A DNA stretch of 64,000 nucleotides from Cenococcum geophilum 1.58. Taxonomy: Eukaryota; Ascomycota; Dothideomycetes; Gloniales; Gloniaceae. Location of the stretch: contig KV748192.1 in NCBI GenBank assembly GCA_001692895.1, positions 248,001-312,000 of the forward strand. Reading direction: 5' to 3'. A model generated the notes under the pieces. The model was not told the origin of the DNA. It was given only the letters and a program-made list of their open reading frames with translations, and made no database searches. A program made the translations under genes and the position numbers. Below are positions 49,594 to 59,571 of this stretch, piece after piece (the first letter of the stretch is position 1; each line of letters starts with the position of its first letter).

Positions 49594-49740
49594 GGTCTAT
49601 AGGCATTACGTTTAGTTAAGGCAGGGCAATCTCCTATAAATGGCCTTGCGAATATACCCATTCTTAATTAATGCCTTTAAGCCCGTACCCACCAATTAGA
49701 TTAATTAATCCTCTTCTCCGCAAGCGTGTAAATAATAGAT
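49594..49740 (+). repeat. DIRS-like repeat B2 (3' terminus)
   Basis: Terminal copy of B. Element B's LTR sequence resumes immediately after it (GGTTCCACGG). Confidence 0.8.
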
Positions 49741-49842
49741 GGTTCCACGGGTTCCATCCTAGACCGTGCTTGTATCAACCAACTAGCTTCTTCCAACTCT
49801 TCTCCAAGTAGTCGTAACATCGTACTTAAAGCGTCCGTAACA
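49741..49842 (-). repeat. Right (5') LTR of element B, remaining part
   Basis: The final ~102 bp of the LTR, strikingly less TA-shifted than other copies (GGTTCCACGGGTTCC, GCGTCCGTAACA), next to the TAGGG duplication. Confidence 0.82.
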
Positions 49843-49847
49843 TAGGG

Positions 49848-49925
49848 AGGACTTTTTTATATATACTTAGGGCCTTAATAGCCCTAATTACCCTACGGTC
49901 GGCGTTAATCAGTGGCTCAATCAGC
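49848..49925 (-). mobile_element. Crypton-like element, outermost part (approximate)
   Basis: Short TA-rich remainder to the right of LTR element B after the TAGGG duplication (49843-49847), presumed upstream or N-terminal sequence of the Crypton-like element. The boundary with normal DNA near 49910-49925 is judged from composition only. Confidence 0.35.
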
Positions 49926-50130
49926 AGGTGGCCCTAGATACGCGAATCTCCTCAGCTTGGCGCTGGTGGCGCTAAGGAGATCCTCGAATCTGACCCAGGT
50001 GGCTGGCTGAACACGTGATTTTTCGGCTGACCGAGGATCAGCCGGGCAGTCAATACCATAGAATCAATTAGCGGACATACGTATGTCCGCAAGCGGATAT
50101 CGCTAACCTTTTTTGTCAAAAAGTTGATTC
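49926..50130. other. Short normal-composition DNA with palindrome
   Basis: Between the Crypton-like remainder and the first long-TIR MITE. It contains a perfect 18-bp palindrome, CGGACATACGTATGTCCG, near 50071-50088. No gene seen. Confidence 0.45.
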
Positions 50131-50132
50131 TA

Positions 50133-50495
50133 CAGCCATGTGCATGACCAGCTTCCACCCCCCTCTAGCAAATATTTATTTCGCTTCGGTAGGCTACGCG
50201 GGCTCGCTCAATCGCCACCAACTGCACATAGTAATTGTAGCGAACGCCTATGTCAAAACTTGCCTGACGTACGCTTTCTCTCTCTTCCCCTTTCCACCCA
50301 CGCCTCTAAAACGCGAATATAACGCCGTCTTTGCAGAGAGGTCGATGAAATTTGGCAATATCGTACGGGTGGAAACCTTGCGATATTTGACAAAGATCAC
50401 GACGTTGCAGAGGAAGGCCGATCGCAAACAGAGGCGTTCGCTACGATTGCCATGTACAGCTGGTGGCAATCAGGCGAAATTGAATGACATGGCTG
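50133..50495. mobile_element. Long-TIR MITE, copy 1 (TA-flanked)
   Basis: Ends CAGCCATGT...ACATGGCTG with TA on both sides (50131-50132, 50496-50497). A long internal inverted repeat (GCCACCAACTGCACATAG ... and GAGGCGTTCGCTACGATTG) extends far inward. The reverse complement of its centre matches the centre of copy 2 (VAATATCG.. / TTTCCACCC words near 50345-50380 and 56530-56560). Non-coding: the 166-codon open frame over it is inside the repeat. Tc1/mariner-type by TA duplication. Confidence 0.68.
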
Positions 50496-50577
50496 TACAG
50501 CTTTGTTCACGACCCCCCTCCAGGCGAGCTGCGATTTTTGTACGCCATTTAATTTCGCTTGATCGCCACCAACTGTA

Positions 50578-50718
50578 CAAGGGGGTAACACAAATTGCTC
50601 AGACGCCCCCTGCTAGTATAATACACAAAATAACCTAGCCCTGCTATTACTTAGGGCTCGCTTATTTCCTCTCCATACTAGCAGGGGGGGCGTCTGAGGC
50701 ATTAATGTTACCCCCTTA
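50578..50718. mobile_element. 141-bp foldback TA-MITE
   Basis: Inverted termini of about 40 bp, starting CAAGGGGGTAACA at the left and (complement) TAAGGGGGTAACA at the right, followed inward by CAGACGCCCCC and CTGCTAGTAT. TA on both sides (50576-50577, 50719-50720). It is inserted in the left TIR of MITE copy 2 and is non-coding. Confidence 0.78.
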
Positions 50719-50729
50719 TACATAGCAAT

Positions 50730-53700
50730 TGGCGTGCCCCGGAGAGAACTTTTAAAAGAGGAGGATATTCATCTCAGACTTTCTTTTAATCGAATCCTAG
50801 TCTTTTATTTAGCTAGTTCCCGCTATAAGGCGGCCCCTGCGGCCCACCGAACAAAGCCCCAGAGCCCTAATGGCTGCTTCGACCCCTAAACGCGTATTAG
50901 CAATACCACCTCTAGACCCGCCAGCAGCTCCACTAAAACATACAAAGAAACCAAGCGCGAAGGTATAAGAGGCCTAGCAGTCGCTAAGGACATAAGCCCA
51001 AATATTAGTATAGTTTAAACAGTAGATAACCGCACCATAAACCGGACTATAAGCTATATAGTATATACTGCCTCTATTCCCTATAGTAAGAGTCTCTACC
51101 TTACCCAAATATAAAAGAGGAGGTATTAATCGTAATAAATTTTATCGACTTATTAAAAGCCTTAAAGAAACTATAGCATAGCAGAGCAATATTATTATAA
51201 ACTAGAATAGCATTATTAAGAGTATTAGAAATAACCTTATAGATATTAAATCGGAATAGTAAAGCCTTAAAAAGTAAAACGCCGAACTTTAAAAGGCCAT
51301 CTGGTCCTTATAAGCGCAACTAAATACTCCCTTAGCTCCAATACAATTATAGGCATTAGTAGCGGCTAGTAGAGGCATAGTAGGGTTAGAGATAATCTTG
51401 CCATAAATAATAAGCGCTAGGAACCCCAAGGAACCCAATTAGCAGCTAGTAATAGACGTTAGCCAAGCGGGTTTAAAGGCAATAGAGAGGGTAGCTACTA
51501 CTAAAGCAGTAAAGTAAACTATTGCGTAAGGTATAAAGGATGTTAAGGGGCTTATAGGAGCTATACTTAAGGACTTCCGCGTATAGCGAATAAGCAACAG
51601 CGCAAGCATTATTAGATTCTCGGTAGAAAAAGACAAAGAAGCTGTATTTAGGTAGACGACTGCTTAATAGCTTAAACCGCACATCCTTAGGGCGAGGCTT
51701 ATCGGACCTAAGTAGTATACAGTTAAGGCGGACTAGGTTAAAGTACCTTTAGTAATAGACATTAACAGCGGAAAAGTAAGTAAGTTAGCTATGGAGCGCT
51801 TTAGGGTAGAGAATGGGGTAGAGGTATATATAATAAGATAGCTAGGACAACTAAGGCCGCGCGGCTAGCACGCGTCGGTGATTATTAAAGTGGCAGCAAA
51901 GGAGGATATAGAGAAGCTGCTCACGTCGGACAACGTGTTATTTGGGGAAGGCGCGATTATTATATCACCATTTAAGGAGCGATGTACCCCTATAGTATGC
52001 TATAAATACAGAAGGTTTAGATATAGGGCTAAAGACTACACGTAACCTAATACGTGCGAAATATATAGGCGGGAAGGCTATCTCTAGTATAAGACGGTAA
52101 ATCTACACTGCGTAAACTGCCAGGGTCCTTACTAAGCCTTATACCGTAAATGCCTAGTATATAGGAAAGAGATAGACAGGATTCTTATACAATAGCGCTA
52201 TAAATAGAGAACTCTAGATCCTCTAGGCGAACATAAAGAAGTATAGGGAGGCGCAGCATACGCTATATAATGATAAAGCGCTAGCAGACTTCTACTTTAT
52301 TCTAGGCCAGGAGCCTTACTGCTTTCTTTTAGATAGGGAAGTGGTGCTAGCTAGCTCAAATCCCCGGTGGATAAGGTTCGTCCCAATGGGTAGGCAGCAG
52401 TGGTATCCCCTAGTTAGGTTATATATCTAGGCATCTAAAAAGCTAGCAGCTATATAACTATAGGTAGATTTAGCAGATATCACGGCAGTAGTAGCGCACG
52501 TTAGCTAAAGGAGACTTATAATTATATTAGTATACATTCTAGACAGATATTTAAGGAGAACTAAGAAAGAGAACCTAGAGGAGCTCTCTAGTAGACTAAA
52601 GATAATTAATAGGCTAATCTAGGGTAAACTATTACGCGACCCATATACTAAGGTAGTAATCATAGGTAACTTTAATCGGCATAATCTACTATAGGGAGGA
52701 AGTTATATTAGTACCATATTAACGCAGGAAGAAAGCGCGCCAATTATTAACTTTATGGCGGACTAGTTACTCTAGAGCCTACTTCTAGTAGGAATACCTA
52801 CGTTTAAAAGCGACGTAGGGCGAATATTAACAATTAACCTTATACTTGCAACCCCGGGCCTAGTAAGTAAACTAGTAAAGTGCGCCATCTAGGAGTATAA
52901 GTATGGATCAGACTATAAAGCTATCTATATTAGCTTCTAGGTTAATATAGACACGCAAGAGAGCTAGGAGAGGCTGCTTATTAAAAATACAAACTAGGAT
53001 AAGATATGAGAAGATATAGAGCAATAAAAAAAGATAGGATTCCCTATAGAAGATGTGGACGAAATAGTTAACTACCTTAATAGGTGGGTTAACAAAGCCC
53101 TTAAAGCATACTACTAACAGGCCAGACCATCACCGTATATAAAAAGATGGTAGAATAAAAACCTTATAACGCTAAGGAAGTTATATATATACTAGAGGAA
53201 CAGGAATAGCGCAATATAGAGGTAAGGAAGGGATAACCCTAAGCTATATAATATCGCAGTAAGAGCGAAGAAGCTCTTTTATAGGACTATTCGGCGATAT
53301 AGAAAGCTCTATTAGGACAAATTCCTTAGTAATAGTAACAATATATAGAAAGCGTCGAAATACCTTAATCCGCAGGCTATATTCGCGTTCGCTAAAATAC
53401 CGCTAATTAAGAAGGATAGAGGATAGGGAGAGGTTATTATAAAGAACCACAATATTATAAGAGAACTACTTTAGGTATTCTTTCCGGTCCCGCCGCCGTA
53501 CGAATAAAAGAAGGAAGCTATAACTAGCTATAACCAATTGCTATAGGAGCCTATCGCCAAACACAAGGTTAAGGCAGCTATATTTAGGGCTAGCCTAAAT
53601 AAGGCTCCTAGAAGGGACGGCCTACCAGCTAGAGTATAGCAAGAGCTATAGCCCGTACTAAGTAGTAAGATTACTACTCTCTTTACCAAATTACTTAAGA

Positions 53701-56445
53701 TAGAAAAGGTACCCTAGGAATAGAAGGTAGTAAAGATTATACCGCTATAGAAGCTAAAGCGGGGGGACTATACGGTAGCAAATAACTATAGGCCGATCTC
53801 CCTCCTCCTAACGCTAGGAAAAGCACTTAAATCGCTAATGGCGGAGAGGATAGTATACCTAGTAGAGAAACACAGCCTATTACCTAAGACGCACTTTAGA
53901 GCTAGGAAGCAAAGGTTAACAATATATACGCTATTATATCTCTATAAGGACGTATTTAGAGCGTAAAGAGGAAAGAAGACGCTGTCTCTAGTATTATTTA
54001 ATATTAAGGGTGCGTACAATAATGTAGCCATAAAGCCGGAAATTAGGAGATTATAGCAGCGTTAGATACCTCAGACGATTATATAATAGGTATAGGACTT
54101 TTATATAAACCGTTAAGCCTATATCCTAGTTAATGGATACACATTAAAGGTACAGGCGCTCCTATAGGCAGGTCTCCCGTAGGGATCAGCACTAGCCCTA
54201 ATACTCTTTCTATTCTTTAATGCGGATCTTATATAAAGCGCACCTAGAAATAGCAACTCTATGGCCTTTATTAACGACTACTTAGCATAGGTTATAGGCC
54301 CTATAGCGGAGGAAAACACGCAGATTATCTAGGGCGAGATTATACCAATGCTTAAGAAATAGGAAAGGACTAGTAGAGCCTAATTTAAAGCAAAGAAAAC
54401 GTTATTTATCCACCTTACTAGATATAAAGAAGCAGGCAGGGATGCCACCACGCCACTCCAATTCAAAGGAAAAGGGATCCCCCTGACTTAGGAAGTTAAA
54501 ATTCTTAGGGTAATCCTTAATAAGGAGCTATGGTTTAAGGCGTACCTAGCGGATAAGGCAGGCAAAGCCACTAAGGTGGCGCTAGCGTTGCGCAGATTAA
54601 AGGGACTGTAGTCTAAGAGCGTTAAGCAGCTAGCTAAGAGCTTAGTCCTACTAGTAGTAGACTACGCGTCGCTAATATAGTACCCGCTTACGATACAAAA
54701 GTTAATATAGCTCCTTTAGTAGGCGCAGAGGATCACGGCACAAGCTATTATTAGGGGGTTCCGCTCCGTCACCCTACCAATAACAGAAGTAGAAGCCGGC
54801 TTACTCCCTCTTAAGCAAAGGCTATATAACCAGGCTATCGCGTTCTAGGTGTTAATCCATAAACTAGGCAAATTATATCCTTATTAGATAATTTAAAGAT
54901 AAAGGCTCTATAGACGGCACCGATCGCCGCTCTAAAGGACAGTAGAGATATGTGAGGATGTCTAGGTAAATGGGGTACTAGAGGTTAAACCGTATATATG
55001 CCTACCGTAAGTAGCTAAGCCTAATATAGTAATATATAAGGACAAAGATTATACTTAAGCTATTATTAAAGACTATAAGCTAAGGTAGGTTAATATATAC
55101 GTTAATATATTAGTGTATAATAGTAGGGCAGGAGTTAGTATATATGCTATACTATCTAAAGCAATACTTTTAAAAACGGTGGTAAGCTCTAATTAGGCTA
55201 ACGCCCACCTTATAGAGCTTCTAGCAATTAGCAAGGCAGCTAACTAGCTATAGGACCCCACGTATACGGCTGTTAACTAAGTAGGTTTTCTAATACCTAC
55301 ATCTAGTATAAGAATATTCTCCGACTTATAATTAGCGTTGCTATTAGTATAAAGCTAGAGGGCTAGAGCCTGCTAGGAAATAGTTATAGAGATTTTAAAG
55401 AAGCTTTGGCTAAATAATATCACGCTATACTGGATTTTAGGCCACTTAGGATTTATAGAAAATAAAAAGGCTAATAAGCTTACTAAAGCAGCAATAAGAC
55501 TAGAGAGCGAGGAGCTACCACAGAGAGACGGCCTCCTATAGTACCTTATAACGTAAGCGTTAAAAAGAGCTAAGATAACAACAGAACCGCTTCTATTAGG
55601 AAGATCTAATACGGGCAAGTTTATAAGGAAGATTAACGTAGTACTTTACCTTAGAAAGGCTATAGGATTATACCAGCAGCTAATTAGCTTAGAAGCTGCC
55701 ATCCTTATACAGCTATGGACCGGCAAGTTATTTCTAAAGGAATATCTCCACAAAATTAATGTATTAGAGACGGCGTTATGCGACTATAGGCTTATAAAGT
55801 TAATATAGTACTTTCTCTTCTCTTATAGGAGGTAGGCATAGTAGAGAATTAAATTAAGAGAGTAATATAGAGATCAATTTAGGGATCTATTATATATATT
55901 AGAAGGCTACTTACGCAAATAAGAAAAAGGCAGGAATATTAACGGCCCAATTAAGCGCTGAAAGCCAGATATTAGCGTAGTTAAAGCTATAATTAAATTT
56001 GCAAAGGAGACCGGACGTTTATACCTAAGTATATAAGATATAAAGAGCATAGAAGCCGACATTAATAAGCGAAGACTCTTAAGAATTCCTCCTCTAATTA
56101 TCTAACCAAATACACCACAAGCCTCCTCTACACGTGCCTCCACTAGTGCGTCGCCAATTAAGAAGCGCACAACGCTAGAATAGCCCTACGGACACGAGGC
56201 ATTAAAAACTACTTACTTAGGCTTACCTCTAAACTCTAACTTTCTTTAATAGTAACACATTACTTTCCTTTATTTTTTCCTTAGTTAAGTATAGTATTAG
56301 GTAATAGATATATAGTTCTTATAGTTAGCTTCTAAACTAGAGCAAGTATATTAATAGCAGGAAGTATTTAGTTAGCGCTCTATAACGGCCCATACCCTAG
56401 ATAGTGCATGGCCATAATAGAATATACATACATACATACATACGT
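50730..56445 (+). mobile_element. Tad1/CgT1-like LINE (non-LTR retrotransposon), RIP-degraded
   Basis: 5716 bp with a 10-bp target duplication ACATAGCAAT (50720-50729 and 56446-56455). ORF1-like region ~50860-52200, ending in CCHC-type zinc knuckles (~52000-52150; CVNCQGPY). ORF2-like region ~52250-56150: endonuclease (~52440-52900; VVIIGNFNRHN), reverse transcriptase (~53740-54350; RPISLLLTLGKALKSLMAER and LVLFNIKGAYNNVA) and RNase H (~55080-55520; LAISKAAN and HLGFIENKKANKL). A CCHC-type cysteine/histidine end (~55750-55900) may be present. The RNase H domain and length match Tad-clade elements such as CgT1. It ends in a short (TACA)n run. Stop codons occur throughout every frame (C-to-T type), so it is inactive. 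It is inserted in MITE copy 2. Confidence 0.83.
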
Positions 56446-56847
56446 ACATAGCAATCATAGCAAACGCCTATGCTTGGCTGTAAGAACTTCAAAAAGCTGT
56501 TTACGCTCCACAGTATCGTCATCTTTATCAAATATCGTGAGGTTTCCACCCCTACGATAATGACAAATTTGAGCGCTGTATTTGCGTTTTGGCAGCTATT
56601 ATAAGTCCACAACGTAGGTGTAGGCGTAGGCGTAGGCAAAAGGGGAAGGAAAGAAACTTCAACAAGTCGTTGAAAGGGAGGAGTCGACAGTTCTCCCAGA
56701 CAACCAAAATGGCCCTTGCGTTCAGCCATAGGCGTTCGCTACAATTACTATGTATAGTTGGTGGCGATCAAGCGAAATTAAATGGCGTACAAAAATCGCA
56801 GCTCGCCTGGAGGAGGGGGGTGGAAGCTGGTCGTGAACAAAGCTGTA

Positions 56848-57583
56848 TGGTCTGAGGGCGACGTTTATTAAGCGATGCGACTTATTTTGTATGTAGAGCA
56901 GTCACTTTCTTCAACGAAATTAATCTACACCCCCACAACAGCTATCATCTTAGAAATACCGTCAAATTGATCCGCAGAAGCAGCTCTATAATCGATGAGT
57001 ATATCTACTCCGTATGCCTCCACAATATCTGATAGAAAGCGCCGCCGAACGGGCGATTCGCCTACTCAGGCTCTGCACGAAGCTCGTATACGGAGGCTCT
57101 GCACGACGGCTCTATATAAAAGCTTTGTGCAGAGCTTCATGTAGAGCTTCGTGCAGAGCCTCCGTACGCAGAGCTTCGTGCGGAGCTTTTGTACGCGGAG
57201 CCTCTGTACGGCCTACCCAAACAATAACTACCTAAGGTACTCCACACGTCCGCCAGGCCGTAATGGGTTCTTTAGGGTGGCTATTATAGATTTATGGTAG
57301 TTTTATATATGTTAGCTAGCATCCGATAAAGTTATATATGGTCGCGGAATTACTACTAATTTACTAGTAACGCCTTTTTTTTTGGACGAAAATGATCACA
57401 AGACCTAAAAATACCTAAGTAATAAAAATTATATATTCTAAAAGCCTAAGTTCTGTTAACTACTCGAAGACATCGAGATGCACTCTAAAGGAAATCAAAA
57501 GCCCACATCACCCCACTAAAAATGCCTCAGCGAACATCAAACGCCAACACAATGCCCCACCCATCCGAACTCCAGTAGCAATC
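56848..57583. other. Intergenic with dispersed-repeat fragment
   Basis: At 56905-56940 a CAACGAAATTAATCTACAC block occurs again, inverted, at ~58985-59015, so it belongs to a dispersed repeat. A foldback minisatellite lies at 57069-57213. A poly-T run (9 T) is near 57377. No gene seen; the 73-codon open frame at 57014-57235 is a product of the minisatellite. Confidence 0.45.
57069..57213. repeat. GCAGAGCTTCGTGCAGAGCC-type foldback minisatellite
   Basis: About seven imperfect ~20-bp units. The first two are in the opposite orientation (GGCTCTGCACGAAGCTC) to the later ones (GCAGAGCTTCGTGCAGAGCC), so the array can fold into a hairpin with the turn near 57115. Confidence 0.75.
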
Positions 57584-58141
57584 CTACAAGGGGCGGACGA
57601 TGATATACGGTCCCGCGACTGCGCCATTCCACTTAATCTCGACCACATCGTTGACCCCGACCAACTCGCCCGCCATCCTGCGACCCGCCGGGCAATCAAA
57701 CACGCCGTTAGAGCCATACCCATCAACCGCTGTCGCATACCCGCCATTGACTGCCTGGGCCCTTCCTAAATACTGGTCCCTTAGATTACCACTCGGCCAG
57801 GTCGTTGTCGGCCCCGCGGCAGGCGCCAAGCTCGTAAAGACGTCGAACTGGCCCGAGCCCGTGACCGTGGCACTGCTGTCGAGGGAGAAGGCCAGCTCGC
57901 ACTTGTGGCCCGCGGTCCAGGCCGGGAAGTCGAAGGTCACGAGCGTGGTAACGTCGGACTCGCGGCCGGACTTAAAAATGCGGCCCCATGTAGTGGCGTA
58001 GTTGATCGCGCCAGTCCACACGCTGTACTGCGAGAGTGTGGTTGGGTGGATGGATTGGGCACTGTTATAGGGCTCGATGGGGGCGGCCAGGGTAGTAGCG
58101 AGGAGGGTGGTGAGGGTTGCGAGGGTGGTGGTGAACTTCAT
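57584..58141 (-). CDS. Secreted But2-domain protein
   Basis: One uninterrupted exon, 185 aa, ATG at 58141-58139. Residues 1-20 (MKFTTTLATLTTLLATTLAA) form a classic signal peptide with AXA-like cleavage before PIEP. The rest resembles the C-terminal But2 domain of fungal cell-surface or secreted proteins (family named after S. pombe Uba3-binding protein But2). It is a beta-sandwich with a conserved Cys early (HKCELAFSLD), VTGSGQFDVF, a Trp-containing turn (TTTWPSGN), CPAGRRMAGELVGV and a final GPYIIV strand. Two Cys remain in the mature part and may pair. In fungi these are small extracellular proteins of unknown function, sometimes counted among candidate effectors. Base composition is normal and GC-rich, with no RIP, although it is close to the nest. 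Confidence 0.82.
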   Translation of the reverse strand: MKFTTTLATLTTLLATTLAAPIEPYNSAQSIHPTTLSQYSVWTGAINYATTWGRIFKSGRESDVTTLVTFDFPAWTAGHKCELAFSLDSSATVTGSGQFDVFTSLAPAAGPTTTWPSGNLRDQYLGRAQAVNGGYATAVDGYGSNGVFDCPAGRRMAGELVGVNDVVEIKWNGAVAGPYIIVRPL

Positions 58142-58297
58142 TTTGGCTTAGAAGAGGAGATGGAATTAAAGTAGCGATTGATAGAAGATTTTGAGCGAAG
58201 GTTGAAATAAAAGTTTGACTGGAAAGCTGTCTTTGCTGCTTGAAGATGAGATCTGAATGCTGATGATGAGAACCATTCTGCCTCCATTCTCTCGACC

Positions 58298-58304
58298 TTA
58301 TATA
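58298..58304 (-). promoter_or_regulatory. TATA box of the But2-domain gene
   Basis: TATATAAGG on the - strand, about 160 bp upstream of the ATG at 58141. The region between is A/C-rich on the coding strand with CAAC and CATCA words, consistent with a 5' leader. Position and sequence only. Confidence 0.4.
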
Positions 58305-58843
58305 TCTTTTCCCCTCCACGACGTCCGCAGCGCTATGTTCTTAGAGTGCGCTAGATTGCGAAGCACAGCACGCAAAAAGGCTCACCTGCGACCATAGCCC
58401 GATCTTTACGACCGCGAGTGTAACTGTGGCTGTGGCGTAGTGTGATCTTTTAGCTAGCAAATAGCAGCCAAGCTTGCACATTTGGCTAGACCACTGACCG
58501 TTTATTCGATGCGGGAAGGTTATGCCAAGCTTTTCTTTTTGCTTGCTGGGGCTGGTTGATAATCAGCCGCAGGGCTAAGCTGGGGAGGAGGACGGTGATA
58601 GGTTAAACCTTTCAGCCGGGCGCAGCATTTCTTGGAAAGTGCTATTTCAAGGATTTAAGCTTATTTCTTGGAAGGTTACTGCGGAGATCACAATACTCGG
58701 ATGCCTATAGCGATAAGGCCAAGGCATAAAGTTGTATTTTTAGAGTATTATTGAAAGTTCTAGCTGTAGTGAGACATATACTACTATCTATCAACAGCCA
58801 CCACCTTCTGCCTGCGCCAATTGTTTGGCATTTGTCAGGTATA

Positions 58844-58895
58844 CAGCCATGTGCATGACCAGCTTCACCCCTCCTGCAGAAATTCCTCTTAACGT
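58844..58895 (+). repeat. Fragment of the long-TIR MITE family
   Basis: TA followed by CAGCCATGTGCATGACCAGC and CACCCCTCCTGC, matching the left end of MITE copy 1 at 50131-50165. No right end was found nearby. Confidence 0.65.
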
Positions 58896-59571
58896 CGCGC
58901 GCGTATAAGGAACTGAAGATCTTATAACTTATAGAGTATGCTTTCCTCTATAATTTGGTGTAATTTTTATATCGACAGGTATTGTGGGGGGGTAGATCAA
59001 TTTCGTTAAAGTTAATAAGATCTTCTCATATAAACCGTGTTTAGGCTTTCTACAAAGCTCGCCAAAGTGCCTCAGACCAAGAAAACGATTACCGTCCTAA
59101 TGCACTTGGTAATCTCTCGACAAGCTCCTTGGGCTCAAATCGGTTCCGAACGTAGGAGTCCAAGGCGGGGGTCTGGGGGTATGTACAAATGCCGGAGGCT
59201 CTAACTAGGCTGATAATGCATAAATATGAGAGAATTTTAGAAGTTTGGCTGGGAGGTCTAGAAGTCCGCCGGGAGTAGCAGCAACTATCCATACAATTAG
59301 TGATGAAGAGGTTTAAGCACACCTAATGTGAGCCCCCAAAGACTCCGGGAGGGACTATTTACAGCTTTTGTTTCTACTATTACTACGTCGCAATAGGGTA
59401 CACGCTATGGCCTTAGCCTGTTTAAGGATAATGGAGGAGGCGAAGGCGAGGGAGTAGCTTTTGGCTTGACAGGTTGAAGGCTGGGTGAGCAAGCAAAGCG
59501 CATCATCAGGGTTGTAATAAAAGACATTAAGTACAACGAACGTTTAATATTCGGTATTCAGTAATAGCTAA

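Larger units (their letters stand above)
45001..49740 (+). mobile_element. DIRS-like tyrosine-recombinase retrotransposon with split direct repeats
   Basis: About 4.74 kb inside the right LTR of element B, with no target duplication. Repeat order is A1 (45001-45103) - coding - B1 (49265-49413) - A2 (49414-49516) - spacer - B2 (49594-49740), the split-direct-repeat plan known from PAT/Ngaro-type DIRS elements. Readable + strand domains: a charged coiled-coil gag-like segment (~45380-45560), a DIRS-type RT/RNase H (~46640-47900; LPLGLVPK, IIKRDIKNAF and HYLDNFIFI motifs), and a tyrosine recombinase near the 3' end (~48380-49050; RSKTD, NGHLF, LGWWSS motifs). It is a fossil with many RIP-type breaks. 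It has no LTRs, protease or DDE integrase, which separates it from A, B and C. Confidence 0.8.
28881..49842 (-). mobile_element. LTR retrotransposon B, same chromovirus family, carrying nested insertions
   Basis: Same family as A, inserted in the opposite orientation into the same Crypton-like element. Target duplication TAGGG at 28876-28880 and 49843-49847. Left LTR 28881-29306. Internal part runs 29307-31844 (chromodomain tail, integrase, RNase H, reading right to left) and resumes at 40090-44674 (RT, protease, gag). The right LTR starts at 44675, is split at ~45000 and ends at 49842. Insertions: element C at 31845-40084 and the DIRS-like element at 45001-49740. It is a fossil with many breaks from RIP. 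Nesting shows it is older than C and the DIRS-like element. Confidence 0.83.
50498..56845. mobile_element. Long-TIR MITE, copy 2, split by two later insertions
   Basis: Ends CAGCTTTGTTCACGACC ... GTGAACAAAGCTG, with TA at 50496-50497 (shared with copy 1) and 56846-56847. The own sequence is 50498-50577, a few bases at 50719-50729, and 56446-56845. The TIR of ~115 bp (CGATTTTTGTACGCCATTT, GCTTGATCGCCACCAACT, TAGCAAACGCCTATG) is repeated inverted at the right. It contains a 141-bp foldback element and a 5.7-kb LINE. Near 56610-56640 there is a GTAGGC hexamer run. Confidence 0.68.
58142..59571. other. But2 leader, then intergenic DNA with MITE fragments
   Basis: 58142-58320 is the leader and promoter of the But2-domain gene. 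From 58321 to 59571 I see no gene. Fragments of the long-TIR MITE family lie at 58844-58895 (TA, then CAGCCATGTGCATGACC), and an inverted copy of the 56905-56940 block lies at ~58985-59015. The 77-codon frame at 59089-59322 (-) is not supported. Confidence 0.45.

Noticed and set aside
49402-49742. A separate 335-bp SINE-like element with the same ends as the 4.4-kb part
   Set aside because: The A1 ... B1-A2-B2 order plus a tyrosine recombinase is explained more simply by split direct repeats of one DIRS-like element.
50138-50638. 166-codon + strand open frame
   Set aside because: Lies across MITE copy 1 and the TIR of copy 2; repeats explain it.
57014-57235. 73-codon frame with CRAS repeats
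   Set aside because: Product of the foldback minisatellite.
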